From an uncultured Bacteroidales bacterium (GTDB taxonomy: Bacteria; Bacteroidota; Bacteroidia; Bacteroidales; Bacteroidaceae), in NCBI GenBank assembly GCA_902775375.1, contig CACYLU010000010.1, positions 62,001-126,000 on the forward strand: a stretch of 64,000 nucleotides of DNA, given 5' to 3'. The translations under genes and the position numbers were made by a program. Under the pieces are notes generated by a model. The model worked only from the letters and a program-made list of their open reading frames with translations, searched no databases and was not told where the DNA came from. Shown piece after piece: positions 16,376 through 26,490 of the stretch. Numbering within the stretch: position 1 is the stretch's first letter; every line of letters begins with the position of its first letter.

Positions 16376-17764
16376 ATGAATACTGCTACAAAGCCAAGTT
16401 TCAATTACGAATCGTTCGACCGTCAGATGGAGGGGTTTCTCAGCATGAGTTATCTGATGATTGATGAGTGGGACGAGTGCACATCGGAGGAGATGACTTC
16501 CGACCTGTATTCTCTCTGCATAAAAGGGGCTCGCCTATGCAACATGATAGACACTGACTTGGCTTTGCAACAACAGGACCTGACGCAAAGCCGTCATGGG
16601 AAGAACCAGGACTATTACCTGCGCCTGAACGAAATCATGAGACCATTGTCGGAACTGATATTCAAGGCAATGGACGAAATGAAGCAGCAAAAGACACTGA
16701 AAAGACTCGGTGCTTCAGAAGTACAGATGGATTTCTCACTGCTGATGCCCAAGTTGCAGGACCTGCTGTCGCCAACTACCGAAGAGAATGCCCGTTCCAA
16801 AGAAGCATTCGCCTTATTGCCAATGCTTTTCAATGCCATCGAGAATGAACTGGGACTAATACCCATCAGTCAGATACCTTGGGAGTTGAGCGTCCTGAAC
16901 CTGTTCAAGTATTTTGCCTCTATATGCCTGTTGCTCTTCCACTTTCAGAGTCTGGCAAAGATGACTGACGAAGAGGTGAACAGCGAGGAAGCTGGACGTA
17001 TTCTCACAGGACTGGTACAGGGGTATGTGGACTCTGAGAAAGGTCAAGAAGAGTTGAGGAAGTTTATAGCCGTAATGAAATATGAGCACGACGGACTGTT
17101 GCTTTCTGCTACTGAGCTGATGGCTGAGCGTAGGCAACTGATTAAGCTGGTGCCCAGTGCTTTTCAGACTTGCTTCATGGAGAACATTGATGATATGAGT
17201 GCATTGGCCATGAGCATTGTTTCGATAAGGCCTTTGCCTAATGAAGATGATTTTGAGACCTTGCTCTCAGTCGTTGCCAAGTATCAGTGGATTTCAGAAC
17301 GTCTGTATGAACACGACCACCCAGAGAGCATCAGTCCTGAGATTTTCAACGAGGTTTTCCATACCAGCAAAAACGGTAAGCCTGTGAACATGAAACGCCT
17401 TCGCAAGGTAATTGAGAAGATGATAGGCATGATAGACAAAAAGAACCACTGGTTCTGCATCTATAGTGTGCTGAAGTACCGCAACTATATCAAAGACCCC
17501 GTTGCCACGCATTTTGCCCAGCAGATGCAGCATCACGATTGGTTTCCCAACTTGCCTAAGCACTTGCATTTCTCTGGTGAGACACTGACGGAATACAACG
17601 GTTATCTGAACGACAATACCTACCCCACTTGGAACAAGGAAAGATATGAGATATTCCGCTTGGGCAAAGGCAAGAAGAAATGGTCGCCCACCCTTTGGCT
17701 GAAGTTCCAAAGGTTGTGCTATGAACTGGACGAATGTTTCGTTGATGATAAACTGGACAGATAA
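16376..17764 (+). CDS. Protein of unknown function associated with the VirE-type element
   Basis: 462 aa, not recognised. No signal peptide, membrane segment or catalytic motif stands out. The sequence looks alpha-helical throughout, with acidic stretches (DEWDECTSEE; a DIDDMS-like region) and a basic, Trp-rich C terminus (GKGKKKWSPTLWLKF). A GFSNG-like conserved nuclease or ATPase motif was looked for and not found. It has its own promoter and is separated from the ATPase gene by 485 bp of repeats. Placement between repeat arrays suggests it belongs to the same accessory element, but this is inference. A DNA-binding or structural role is possible; I would not assign one. Confidence 0.7.
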   Translation: MNTATKPSFNYESFDRQMEGFLSMSYLMIDEWDECTSEEMTSDLYSLCIKGARLCNMIDTDLALQQQDLTQSRHGKNQDYYLRLNEIMRPLSELIFKAMDEMKQQKTLKRLGASEVQMDFSLLMPKLQDLLSPTTEENARSKEAFALLPMLFNAIENELGLIPISQIPWELSVLNLFKYFASICLLLFHFQSLAKMTDEEVNSEEAGRILTGLVQGYVDSEKGQEELRKFIAVMKYEHDGLLLSATELMAERRQLIKLVPSAFQTCFMENIDDMSALAMSIVSIRPLPNEDDFETLLSVVAKYQWISERLYEHDHPESISPEIFNEVFHTSKNGKPVNMKRLRKVIEKMIGMIDKKNHWFCIYSVLKYRNYIKDPVATHFAQQMQHHDWFPNLPKHLHFSGETLTEYNGYLNDNTYPTWNKERYEIFRLGKGKKKWSPTLWLKFQRLCYELDECFVDDKLDR

Positions 17765-17889
17765 TAGGAAAGACCACTCAAAGAGAACTATTCCTTGTAA
17801 TACATACTATATCCAATTTATTTTATTAACTTCGCATAGTAGAGATATAAGAAGTAGGAGCTATTAGGAAATAAAAAACATAGTTTGGG

Positions 17890-20145
17890 ATGAGAACAAA
17901 GTCATTATTATTGATACTCGCCTCGATCATAGTATGCACAACCCTCAATGCACAGGAAGGTGATGTGCGTAGCGAGAGGAAGAAAGTGGGTGTCGTACTG
18001 AGTGGCGGTGGCGCCAAAGGTATGGCGCACATTGGTGTGCTGAAGGTACTGGAAAAGGCAGGGATACCTATTGACATCATTACAGGCACATCAATGGGTA
18101 GCATCGTTGGCGGATTATACGCCATAGGTTATAACTCAAATGCTCTCGATTCAATTGTCAGGATGCAAGACTGGGGATATGTGATTTCAGATAAGGAGAA
18201 CATGAGCAACCAGAGCATCAGCGACCGCAAGAAACAGAACACATATTTTATCTCAACAGGCCTGACCATAGGTAAAAATGACATACACGCCGGAGGTATC
18301 ATCAAAGGCAAGAACCTAGCGGAACTATTCCAACGCCTTTGTACGGGATATACTGACTCCCTGGATTTCTCTAAAGACTTACGCATACCTTTCGCTTGTG
18401 TGGCTACTGACATCATTGACAACAGCGAGGTAGATTTCCACAGTGGCAGGCTGCCACAGGCCATGCGTGCATCAATGTCCATTCCAGGAGCCTTCTCACC
18501 AGTCAGACTGGGTGATATGGTGCTGGTAGATGGAGGTCTGAAGAATAATTATCCTGCAGACATTGCCAAGAAGATGGGTGCCGATATCATCATTGGCGTA
18601 ACTGTGCAATCCGACCCGAAAGTGGCTGAGGACCTGGAGAACACAATAAGCATCCTCAACCAAATCATCGATGTAAATGTAAAAAACAAGGTGGAAGAGA
18701 ACCTTGAGATTACTGACCTGCACCTGAAAGTCGATACAAGGGGGTATAGCACCGCCAGTTTCTCAACCAATGCCATCGATTCACTAATTCGTCGTGGAGA
18801 AGAAATGGCGATGAGCCACTGGGACGAAATCATCGCCTTGAAACAGCGCATTGGCATTGACGATTCTTTCCGCCCTGTCAAACACTATCCACTACACAGT
18901 GAGGTATTGACTGAAAAACAGCTTATTACTGGCTACACTTTTGAGAACATGACGCCTCAGGATGAGCTTTTTATTCGCCAGAAATTCAGTCTAAACAGGA
19001 ATGACAGCATAGATGCCAAACTGGAGCAGCAACTCACGACGACTATGCGTGTTGACTTGTTCTATCAGACTGCAGAGTGCAGGTTGGTGCCAGACGGCAA
19101 CGGAGTGCATGTCATACTTTCGGCAGGTGAGCGCAAGACGGTACAGTTATATGCAGGTGCTCGTTTTGACACCGAAGAATATGCTGCCTTGCAGGTGGGT
19201 GCCGACATCCCGCTTAAAACGAAAATTCCAATCAATACTGACATTACTGTGCGATTAGGCAAACGAATGATGACTCGTGCTGAAATTACCATTCATCCAC
19301 GTAGTTTTACACGTCCTAAATTCAGCTATACATACTTCCGCAACGATGTGGATCTCTATTTTAATGGAAAGAGGGATTATAACATTCTCTACAATCAGTT
19401 CCAGGCCGAATTCCTGCCTATTAGCTTTAACTTGCGCAACTTTGACCTGCAAATGGGTATCCGATGGGACTATATGCACTATCGGAACAAACTCGGATCG
19501 GAGACATCTAAGCAGGTGATGCTCAAAAACGAACACTTTTTTAGTTATCATGCGAGTATCAACTATAACAGCGAGGATAACTGGTACTTCCCCACGCGTG
19601 GCTCTCTTTTCCATGCAGGATTTACTTATCTGACCAATGACTTTGTTAATCTCAACGAATTTGCGGCTGACGGAACAAAACTGGGTAAGAAACCAGCTAT
19701 GGGTGAAGTGAAGGCCAACTGGCAAATGTCATTCCCTATAAACAACCATCTGACCATCCAACCTATGCTCTATGGGCGCCTGCTCTTCGGACCAGTCGTT
19801 CCTGTAGTTTTCAGCAATACCATTGGAGGCAACTGGTTCGGTCATTATATTGAGCAGCAGATGCCTTTCGCCGGCATTGGACACATGGAATACATAGACA
19901 ACCAGTTTATAGCTGCTCAAATACAGGCACAACAGCGCATAGGACAAAGCCATTATGTACAGTTGCGAGTGGCTGGGGGCCAGCAAGCGGATAAGTTGGG
20001 TAACATCTTTGACAACCGCACTTTGATTGGTGGTCAGATAGCATACTACTATAACACTATGGCTGGTCCACTGGGGGCCACCTTCGGCTATAGCAACCAT
20101 ACCCAAAAAGCATATTTCTATGTGAATCTTGGGTTTGTGTTCTAA
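17890..20145 (+). CDS. Patatin-like phospholipase with POTRA and outer-membrane barrel (PlpD-like, type Vd)
   Basis: 751 aa. Signal peptide ends near TTLNAQ. The patatin domain covers about residues 30-310: oxyanion motif GGGAKG, nucleophile Ser68 in GTSMGS and catalytic Asp214 in DGG. After it comes a POTRA-like segment (about 335-425) and a C-terminal barrel of the Omp85/BamA type ending in YFYVNLGFVF with the terminal Phe usual for barrel insertion. This order equals the type Vd autotransporter/PlpD layout, in which the barrel anchors or exports the lipase. Substrate is probably phospholipid or another acyl ester. It is monocistronic, and converges on ilvC. Confidence 0.88.
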   Translation: MRTKSLLLILASIIVCTTLNAQEGDVRSERKKVGVVLSGGGAKGMAHIGVLKVLEKAGIPIDIITGTSMGSIVGGLYAIGYNSNALDSIVRMQDWGYVISDKENMSNQSISDRKKQNTYFISTGLTIGKNDIHAGGIIKGKNLAELFQRLCTGYTDSLDFSKDLRIPFACVATDIIDNSEVDFHSGRLPQAMRASMSIPGAFSPVRLGDMVLVDGGLKNNYPADIAKKMGADIIIGVTVQSDPKVAEDLENTISILNQIIDVNVKNKVEENLEITDLHLKVDTRGYSTASFSTNAIDSLIRRGEEMAMSHWDEIIALKQRIGIDDSFRPVKHYPLHSEVLTEKQLITGYTFENMTPQDELFIRQKFSLNRNDSIDAKLEQQLTTTMRVDLFYQTAECRLVPDGNGVHVILSAGERKTVQLYAGARFDTEEYAALQVGADIPLKTKIPINTDITVRLGKRMMTRAEITIHPRSFTRPKFSYTYFRNDVDLYFNGKRDYNILYNQFQAEFLPISFNLRNFDLQMGIRWDYMHYRNKLGSETSKQVMLKNEHFFSYHASINYNSEDNWYFPTRGSLFHAGFTYLTNDFVNLNEFAADGTKLGKKPAMGEVKANWQMSFPINNHLTIQPMLYGRLLFGPVVPVVFSNTIGGNWFGHYIEQQMPFAGIGHMEYIDNQFIAAQIQAQQRIGQSHYVQLRVAGGQQADKLGNIFDNRTLIGGQIAYYYNTMAGPLGATFGYSNHTQKAYFYVNLGFVF

Positions 20146-20183
20146 AAGAACTGTGAAATAATATGAAGCGTTTTACGCAGTAA

Positions 20184-20216
20184 AGAAAAAGGGGAGTCCT
20201 CACAAGAAGACTCCCC
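20184..20216 (-). terminator. Intrinsic terminator of the ilv operon
   Basis: GGGGAGTC (20191-20198) pairs with GACTCCCC (20209-20216). Read on the minus strand the stem is followed by a T-rich run (20184-20190), fitting termination after ilvC; it may also stop transcripts of the convergent patatin gene. Confidence 0.8.
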
Positions 20217-20241
20217 TACTCTTATAGCTATCAAAAGCTGA

Positions 20242-21285
20242 TTAGTTGTTCTCAGGACGAAGCTGGCGAACCACCTCGGCTGTACGCCACATCTCAGAAT
20301 CGTGCAAAGCAGCAAGTTCTTTTTCCAAACCAACACGGTAGTCTGGCTTAGAGTTAGCATCGATAGAAATCTGTGCCTCATGACCACTCTTCACGCTCTC
20401 ATATAGTCTCTGAACCACAGGCTTGATAGCATCGTGGAACGGGCCCATCCAGTCCAAAGCACCACGCTGAGCGGTAGTAGAGCAGTTAGCATACATCCAG
20501 TCCATACCCTTCTGTGCGAAGAGAGGCATCAATGACTGGGTCAGCTCCTCAACGGTCTCGTTGAAAGCCTCAGAAGGAGAGTGACCATTCTCACGCAACA
20601 CCTCATACTGTGCCAGCAGCAAGCCCTGGATGGCACCCATCAGTGAACCACGCTCGCCAGTAAGGTCAGAAGTAGCCTCACGCTGGAAGGTTGTCTCAAA
20701 CAGATAGCCAGAACCAATACCAATACCCAGTGCCAAGGTACGATCGAGTGCCTTGCCTGTAGCATCTTGGTAAACAGCGTATGATGAATTCAAACCACGG
20801 CCTTCGAGGAACATAGTACGCAGTGAAGTACCAGAACCCTTAGGTGCTACCATGATCACATCGATATCTTTCTGAGGGACGCAACCTGTGCGGTCGTTCC
20901 AAGTAATTGCGAAACCATGTGAGAAATAGAGGGCGTTGCCTGGCTGCAAGCACTTCTTCAGTGTTGGCCAAACAGACATCACAGCTGCATCAGAGAGCAG
21001 ACACATCACGATAGTGCCTTTGGTTGCAGCCTCCTCGATAGAGAAGAGTGTCTTACCTGGTACCCATCCGTCAGCAACTGCCTTCTCAAAAGTCTTGCCC
21101 TGACGCTGGCCAACGATCACGTTGAAACCATTATCACGCAGGTTGCATGCCTGACCAGGACCCTGAACACCATAACCAATAACTGCAATGGTCTCATCTT
21201 TCAATACCTCACGAGCTTTTTCCAATGGAAACTCTTCACGTGTCATCACTTCTTCAATGACACCGCCAAAATTCATTTTTGCCAT
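20242..21285 (-). CDS. ilvC: Ketol-acid reductoisomerase
   Basis: 347 aa from the ATG at 21285 (MAKMNFGGVIEEV); a longer in-frame opening adds 20 residues with no homology-like character. Converts acetolactate/acetohydroxybutyrate to the dihydroxy acids with NAD(P)H and Mg in branched-chain amino-acid synthesis. The Rossmann motif IGYGVQGPGQACNLRDNG and the KARI C-terminal metal-binding region (ATSDLTGERGSLMGAIQG) are visible. Last gene of the ilv operon, 83 bp after the thioesterase gene. Confidence 0.97.
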   Translation of the reverse strand: MAKMNFGGVIEEVMTREEFPLEKAREVLKDETIAVIGYGVQGPGQACNLRDNGFNVIVGQRQGKTFEKAVADGWVPGKTLFSIEEAATKGTIVMCLLSDAAVMSVWPTLKKCLQPGNALYFSHGFAITWNDRTGCVPQKDIDVIMVAPKGSGTSLRTMFLEGRGLNSSYAVYQDATGKALDRTLALGIGIGSGYLFETTFQREATSDLTGERGSLMGAIQGLLLAQYEVLRENGHSPSEAFNETVEELTQSLMPLFAQKGMDWMYANCSTTAQRGALDWMGPFHDAIKPVVQRLYESVKSGHEAQISIDANSKPDYRVGLEKELAALHDSEMWRTAEVVRQLRPENN

Positions 21286-21368
21286 TTTCTTTCTTTTTAT
21301 TGAACATTGAACACTTAGCAAGCAAATTGCCCATCTCAAGGTCAATGCTCTTGGTTATTATTAATTAT

Positions 21369-22118
21369 CTATTCTCTATCAAATATCACTTTTGAACGGC
21401 AGACCACATCGGTCTGGTTCTTCTTCACCTCAATATCAAAATTGTCATCATCTACCTTGTCCATATAGTAGGCCATTGTGTCGGTAGCCATTGTCTCTGC
21501 CACATATGCCATCTCAAACCTACGCACACGCTTCTCTTTGAAAGCATCTACAGGGAACAGGTCGAGAATATGCTCAATATAGCGGATGCTGTTTACATGG
21601 CCATTGATATCCATATCACTGTATTTTACAGGCAATATCGCTACAGGTTCCTTACTGTTCACCTTGATGCGCGAAGGTTTATCGATGGGACAATCCTTGT
21701 CGCAAATATAGCCAGCTATGTCACCATCGTGAATAGCCATCAGATCAACAGGCTTTCGAGTTTCAGTATCAATCATCGCCCATACCGAACGGGCATAAGC
21801 AATAGCTTTCCCCTCTTTGTTCAGTACGGCAAAGTTACGGTCTGTAAACAAACGGTACACATTCTCCACCCACGTTTCAATGGTGAACGATTCGTACTGC
21901 ATAGGCAGGTCGTACATCTCCAATGCCAATCGGGAAAGCACCCAAGTGTAATGTTCCTTATTCAATCTGTCAATGCCAAAGCCCCTGTCATGAGAGTGAA
22001 ACCCTGCCACGTTCAGCAGGTGATTGCCTAACACACCGATAGTCAAGTGTCCTGTATAATCCACATGGAACGGCTCTGCCACAAACTGATAAGTGCCTAT
22101 CTTACCTAATTCGCTCAT
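21369..22118 (-). CDS. Acyl-ACP thioesterase (FatA/FatB-like double hotdog)
   Basis: 249 aa. Two hotdog domains; the second contains SDMDINGHVNSIRYIEHILD, the plant-type acyl-ACP thioesterase motif with Asn/His of the active site. It releases fatty acids from acyl carrier protein. It overlaps the end of ilvN by 4 bp (start at 22118, ilvN stop at 22115), so the two are translationally coupled. Its place inside the branched-chain amino-acid operon is a recurring Bacteroidota arrangement and suggests a link between branched-chain keto acids and branched fatty-acid synthesis. Confidence 0.88.
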   Translation of the reverse strand: MSELGKIGTYQFVAEPFHVDYTGHLTIGVLGNHLLNVAGFHSHDRGFGIDRLNKEHYTWVLSRLALEMYDLPMQYESFTIETWVENVYRLFTDRNFAVLNKEGKAIAYARSVWAMIDTETRKPVDLMAIHDGDIAGYICDKDCPIDKPSRIKVNSKEPVAILPVKYSDMDINGHVNSIRYIEHILDLFPVDAFKEKRVRRFEMAYVAETMATDTMAYYMDKVDDDNFDIEVKKNQTDVVCRSKVIFDRE

Positions 22119-22666
22119 ATTCCTCGTTGCTCAAATTTCTTGCCTCTCTTCTCAAGATATTCATCCACTCTTTCAAAGCTGCTCTTAGTCACTACAATAC
22201 GGCCAGACCTTACAAACTGCAACACACAATCCAACTGCATCAGCTGCTCGTTCATAGCGGTCAGCTCTGCACTCATGCCATCGTGTACCACAATCGAGTA
22301 GGTAGAGGTAACATCCACAATACGCGCACCAAACCTACGTATCACACGTCCTACTTCACGATTTGACTCCAACATGTGCGTCTTCAGCTTATACAGAGCA
22401 ATCTCGTGCTGGAACACATCGTCGTCAGTATAATACTGTGTCTGCACCACATCAATCTTCTTGCTTATCTGCTTTGCCACCTTCTCCATCGTATCAGGAT
22501 CGGTCATAGCAGTAATGGTGTATTTATGCACCCCAGGAATAGAAGATGCCGACACATTCAGGCTTTCGATATTGATTTGCCTGCGTGTAAAGACAGCGGT
22601 CACCTGGTTGAGCACACCAGCCACATTCTCTGAATGTACGATAATCGTATATAGTTTCTGTTCCAT
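22115..22666 (-). CDS. ilvN: Acetolactate synthase small (regulatory) subunit
   Basis: 183 aa. N-terminal ACT domain (YTIIVHSENVAGVLNQVTAVFTRR, residues about 5-80) and C-terminal AHAS small-subunit domain. It binds valine and gives feedback control to the catalytic subunit, whose gene ends 2 bp upstream. The ilvN/ilvH naming is interchangeable here. Confidence 0.95.
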   Translation of the reverse strand: MEQKLYTIIVHSENVAGVLNQVTAVFTRRQINIESLNVSASSIPGVHKYTITAMTDPDTMEKVAKQISKKIDVVQTQYYTDDDVFQHEIALYKLKTHMLESNREVGRVIRRFGARIVDVTSTYSIVVHDGMSAELTAMNEQLMQLDCVLQFVRSGRIVVTKSSFERVDEYLEKRGKKFEQRGI

Positions 22667-22668
22667 AC

Positions 22669-24381
22669 TTATTCCGTTTCAAGCATTATTTCACTGATGG
22701 CACTACCAGGAGGTGTCATTGGCAGCACGTTTTCTTCTTCAGTCACCACCGCTTCCAAGATAAATGGACCATCGGTAGCCAGCATCTTATTGACAGCCTC
22801 AGCCAGTTCCTCACGCTTCTTTACTCGTTGTGCAGGGACACCATATGCCTCAGCAATCTTCATATAATCGGGGTTCATCATGTGCGTGAACGAGTAGCGA
22901 CGGTTAAAGAACAACTCCTGCCACTGGCGCACATTGCCCAAGAAATGATTATTCAGGATGATTACTTTCACTGGACATCCATATTCCATGATGGTACCCA
23001 ACTCCTCGATAGTCATCTGGATACCGCCATCACCCACGAAGAGGCATACTGTCCTGTCAGGAGCGCCAAAGGTAGCACCAATGGCAGCAGGCAGACCAAA
23101 GCCCATCGTGCCCAAACCACCAGATGTCACCATACTACGCTTTTTCAGCAGATGGAAATAGCGAGCTGAGGTCAACTGGTTCTGACCTACGTCAGTCACC
23201 AAAATGCCCTCATGTTTAGTAGCTTCAGCCACCGCATGCACCACCTCGCCATAGCTCAGCGTTTCTGTTTGTGGGTTCAGCTCATTAAAGATTACTTTAT
23301 CATATTCCAGTTTCTCATAGGTTGCGAAACTGTCTGACCACTTCTCATGCTTCGCAGGGTTCAGCTTACTACCTACCAGACGCAGCGTTTCCTTGCAATC
23401 GCCCAAAACTGCCACATCCACCTTTACATTCTTATTGATTTCTGCAGGATCAATATCGAAATGAATAATCTTGGCCTGCTTCGCATAATTGGGCAGATAA
23501 CCCGTCACACGGTCACTGAATCGCATACCCACAGCTATCAGCACATCGCACTTGTTGGTGTTCACGTTAGGACCGATATTACCATGCATGCCCAGCATAC
23601 CCTTGTTTAACGGATGGTTATAGGGCAATGCCGAAAGACCCAACATGGTGGTGCCACAAGGGATATCAGCCTTTTCTATAAAGTCAAGCAATTCCTGATG
23701 GGCATTGCCCAGTTCTACACCTTGTCCCACCAACATAAATGGACGTTTGGCGTTATTAATCAGTTCAGCAGCCTGCTCTACCGATACCATATCAGTATCT
23801 GGCACTGGGTCGTAGCTACGTATATACTTAGCCTCCGCAGGCTGATAGTCAATCATCTGTGTTTGGGCACTCTTGGGGAAATCGAGCACCACAGGACCTG
23901 GGCGGCCACTTTTCGCGATATAGAATGCACGGGCAACGGCCTGGGCAATATCATTAGCATCACGAATCATGTAACTCCACTTGGAGATAGGTTGTGTCAA
24001 ACCTACCCAATCGACCTCCTGGAAGGCATCGGTACCCAAGGCACCTACTCCCACCTGGCCAGCGATCACCACAATAGGTGTACTGTCAATCATGGCATCG
24101 GCAATGCCAGTCACCGTATTCGTAGCTCCAGGGCCACTGGTCACGAGGCATACACCTACTTCACCCGAGACACGGGCAAATCCTTCTGCTGCATGGGCCG
24201 CTCCCTGCTCATGGCGCACCAATACATGATGCAATGTGTCCATGTGGTCAAACAAGGCATCATAGACAGGCATGATGCTACCACCTGGATAGCCAAAAAT
24301 CGTCTTTACTCCTTGGTGCTCCAATGCACGCATCAAAGCTTCTGAACCAGATATCATATCTATAGTATTTATAATGGTCAA
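22669..24381 (-). CDS. ilvB: Acetolactate synthase large (catalytic) subunit
   Basis: 570 aa ThDP enzyme. Visible motifs: [13 protein letters not shown], the catalytic-Glu region [15 protein letters not shown] and the ThDP/Mg motif [14 protein letters not shown]...ILNN. Condenses two pyruvates, or pyruvate with 2-ketobutyrate. The start overlaps the stop of ilvD by 4 bp, giving translational coupling. Confidence 0.97.
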   Translation of the reverse strand: MTIINTIDMISGSEALMRALEHQGVKTIFGYPGGSIMPVYDALFDHMDTLHHVLVRHEQGAAHAAEGFARVSGEVGVCLVTSGPGATNTVTGIADAMIDSTPIVVIAGQVGVGALGTDAFQEVDWVGLTQPISKWSYMIRDANDIAQAVARAFYIAKSGRPGPVVLDFPKSAQTQMIDYQPAEAKYIRSYDPVPDTDMVSVEQAAELINNAKRPFMLVGQGVELGNAHQELLDFIEKADIPCGTTMLGLSALPYNHPLNKGMLGMHGNIGPNVNTNKCDVLIAVGMRFSDRVTGYLPNYAKQAKIIHFDIDPAEINKNVKVDVAVLGDCKETLRLVGSKLNPAKHEKWSDSFATYEKLEYDKVIFNELNPQTETLSYGEVVHAVAEATKHEGILVTDVGQNQLTSARYFHLLKKRSMVTSGGLGTMGFGLPAAIGATFGAPDRTVCLFVGDGGIQMTIEELGTIMEYGCPVKVIILNNHFLGNVRQWQELFFNRRYSFTHMMNPDYMKIAEAYGVPAQRVKKREELAEAVNKMLATDGPFILEAVVTEEENVLPMTPPGSAISEIMLETE

Positions 24382-26186
24382 TCGTTAATAATCCTCACTG
24401 CGCCCTTATCTGCCGAGCTCACCATAGAAGCGTATGCCTGCAAGCTCTTTGGCACATAGCGGTCGCGTGTCACAGGCTGCATAGGTCTTGCTGCCAGTTC
24501 CTCATCGCTCAACAGTACGTTAATGCTACGGTTAGGAATGTCAATCTCAATGATGTCACCATCCTTGATCTTGCCAATATTACCTCCTGCAGCAGCCTCA
24601 GGTGAAATATGTCCGATACTCAGACCTGACGTTCCACCACTGAATCGGCCGTCTGTAATCAACGCACAGGCTTTGCCCAAATGGCGACTCTTAATATATG
24701 AAGTAGGATACAGCATCTCCTGCATACCTGGTCCGCCCTTCGGTCCCTCATGGGTGATGACCACTACGTCACCGGCATTAACACGATTCTCGTCAAGGAT
24801 GCCTTCACAAGCAGTGTCCTGTGAGTCGAATACACGAGCCGGGCCACTGAAGTGGAAAAGACTCTCATCCACACCTGCAGTCTTAATAACACAACCATCC
24901 TGAGCTATATTACCTTTCAATACAGCCAAACCACCATCTTTTGTGTAAGCATGCTCCAAGTCACGGATACATCCGTTGGCACGGTCAGCATCAAACTCTT
25001 TATAATAAGTTTCTTGTGAGCCCATCACATTGCTAAATCTGTTAGCAGGAGCACTCAGGTATATCTTCTTTGCTTCCCATCCGACATCCTCGGTCTCGAT
25101 GGTATATTTCTCAATCTCCTCACCCAGCGTCATGCCATCCACACGCTTCAGAGACGTATCTACCAGTCCACCTTTCGCCAACTGTTGCATAATTGCCACA
25201 ATACCACCAGCACGGTTCACATCTTGCACATGATATTTATTGGTATTAGGTGCCACCTTGCAGAGACAAGGCACCTTACGACTCAGCATGTCAATGTCAT
25301 CCATCTTGAAATCCACACCAGCTTCATGCGCTATGGCCAGCAAGTGAAGCACGGTATTCGTTGATCCGCCCATCGCAATGTCAAGACTCATGGCGTTGAG
25401 GAAAGCCTGACGGGTAGCGATACTGCGAGGCAGTACGCTTTCATCACCATCCTCGTAGTATTTATAGGTATTCTCCACAATCAGTTTAGCAGCTTGCTGC
25501 ATCAGCATTTTTCTATTAATATGTGTAGCCAATACCGTACCGTTGCCTGGCAATGCCAAACCAATGGCTTCATTCAAGCAGTTCATCGAGTTGGCAGTAA
25601 ACATACCAGAGCAGCAGCCGCAGCCTGGACAGCCCACCTGCTCAATCTCTGCCAAGTCTTCGTCGCTCACATTCTTGTCAGCACCACGCACCATCAAGTC
25701 AATCAGATCTACCTGCTCACCACGGTAGTTACCAGCTTCCATTGGGCCACCCGATACAAATACGGCAGGGATGTTCAACCTCATGGCTGCCATCAGCATA
25801 CCCGGCGTAATCTTGTCGCAGTTGCTGATGCACACCATAGCATCAGCTTTGTGCGCATTCACCATATATTCAACACTGTCGGCGATAATATCTCTTGAAG
25901 GCAGTGAATAGAGCATGCCGTCATGCCCCATAGCGATGCCATCATCAATGGCAATGGTATTGAACTCAGCCGCAAAGCAACCTAACTTCTCAATCTCCTG
26001 TTTCACTAATTGGCCTGCCTCATGCAGATGCACATGTCCTGGCACAAACTGTGTGAAAGAGTTGACTATAGCTATGATAGGCTTGCCCAACTGTTCTTTC
26101 TTCATGCCATTTGCCACCCAGAGGGCTCTGGCTCCAGCCATACGTCTGCCTTGCGTGCTGAACGAACTTCTAAACTGATGCTTCAT
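24378..26186 (-). CDS. ilvD: Dihydroxy-acid dehydratase
   Basis: 602 aa. Fe-S enzyme dehydrating dihydroxy acids to 2-keto acids. Cluster cysteines are in [11 protein letters not shown] and [20 protein letters not shown]. First structural gene of the ilv operon; expression is controlled by the attenuator directly upstream (26199-26355). Confidence 0.97.
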   Translation of the reverse strand: MKHQFRSSFSTQGRRMAGARALWVANGMKKEQLGKPIIAIVNSFTQFVPGHVHLHEAGQLVKQEIEKLGCFAAEFNTIAIDDGIAMGHDGMLYSLPSRDIIADSVEYMVNAHKADAMVCISNCDKITPGMLMAAMRLNIPAVFVSGGPMEAGNYRGEQVDLIDLMVRGADKNVSDEDLAEIEQVGCPGCGCCSGMFTANSMNCLNEAIGLALPGNGTVLATHINRKMLMQQAAKLIVENTYKYYEDGDESVLPRSIATRQAFLNAMSLDIAMGGSTNTVLHLLAIAHEAGVDFKMDDIDMLSRKVPCLCKVAPNTNKYHVQDVNRAGGIVAIMQQLAKGGLVDTSLKRVDGMTLGEEIEKYTIETEDVGWEAKKIYLSAPANRFSNVMGSQETYYKEFDADRANGCIRDLEHAYTKDGGLAVLKGNIAQDGCVIKTAGVDESLFHFSGPARVFDSQDTACEGILDENRVNAGDVVVITHEGPKGGPGMQEMLYPTSYIKSRHLGKACALITDGRFSGGTSGLSIGHISPEAAAGGNIGKIKDGDIIEIDIPNRSINVLLSDEELAARPMQPVTRDRYVPKSLQAYASMVSSADKGAVRIIND

Positions 26187-26198
26187 TTTTCCATTTAT

Positions 26199-26279
26199 TA
26201 AAAAAGCCCTTCCCTAAATTGAGAAAGGCTGTAAAAGTTATATTTAATCTACTTGCAAAAAGAACAAGCCGCCTTTCTC
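26199..26279 (-). promoter_or_regulatory. Transcription attenuator of the ilv operon (antiterminator/terminator)
   Basis: Minus-strand reading: the terminator is GCCTTTCTC (26221-26229), a 6-nt loop, GGGAAGGGC (26206-26214), then TTTTTT. The terminator's first arm is also the exact reverse complement of GAGAAAGGC at 26271-26279, so an alternative antiterminator stem can form. That upstream arm overlaps the leader-peptide stop codon. A ribosome stalled at the Val/Ile codons leaves the arm free and allows read-through; one that reaches the stop codon covers it and lets the terminator form. Confidence 0.85.
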
Positions 26280-26355
26280 ACGCCATTGGCTCCACGACCA
26301 CGACGCGAATAATATCCAATACTGATAGGCTGACGCTTGAAAAAATCTGCAACAT
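26278..26355 (-). CDS. ilv operon leader peptide
   Basis: 25 codons from the ATG at 26355 to TGA at 26278-26280. Twelve of 25 residues are Leu, Ile or Val: three Leu, three Ile and six Val, including the run LSVLDIIRVVVVE. It starts about 20 nt after the predicted transcription start. Composition, position and the overlapping RNA stems are those of classical enterobacterial ilv leaders, though the sequence itself is unrelated. Confidence 0.85.
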   Translation of the reverse strand: MLQIFSSVSLSVLDIIRVVVVEPMA

Positions 26356-26380
26356 ATCTATTCCATTTTTGTTTCGACTG

Positions 26381-26412
26381 CAAAGTAACTTCTTTTTTCC
26401 CTATTTGCCAAA
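26381..26412 (-). promoter_or_regulatory. Promoter of the ilv operon
   Basis: On the minus strand TTTG (26409-26412), a 20-bp spacer and TTACTTTG (26381-26388; seven of eight to TAnnTTTG). Places the transcription start just before the leader peptide. Confidence 0.75.
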
Positions 26413-26463
26413 CAAATTGAAGAAAATATTGCCCCTGAAGTAATCATTTATAGCCAGAAGTTG

Positions 26464-26471
26464 TATCTTTG
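26464..26471 (+). promoter_or_regulatory. -7 element of nth
   Basis: TATCTTTG, an exact TAnnTTTG match, 20 bp before the chosen nth start. It argues against a longer nth reading frame that would begin at 26461 inside the promoter. No clear -33 TTTG. Confidence 0.65.
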
Positions 26472-26490
26472 CAAGAAAAACGTAAAAAAA

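Noticed and set aside
26461-26490. Longer N terminus for endonuclease III
   Set aside because: The extra codons contain the TATCTTTG promoter element, so they are unlikely to be transcribed.
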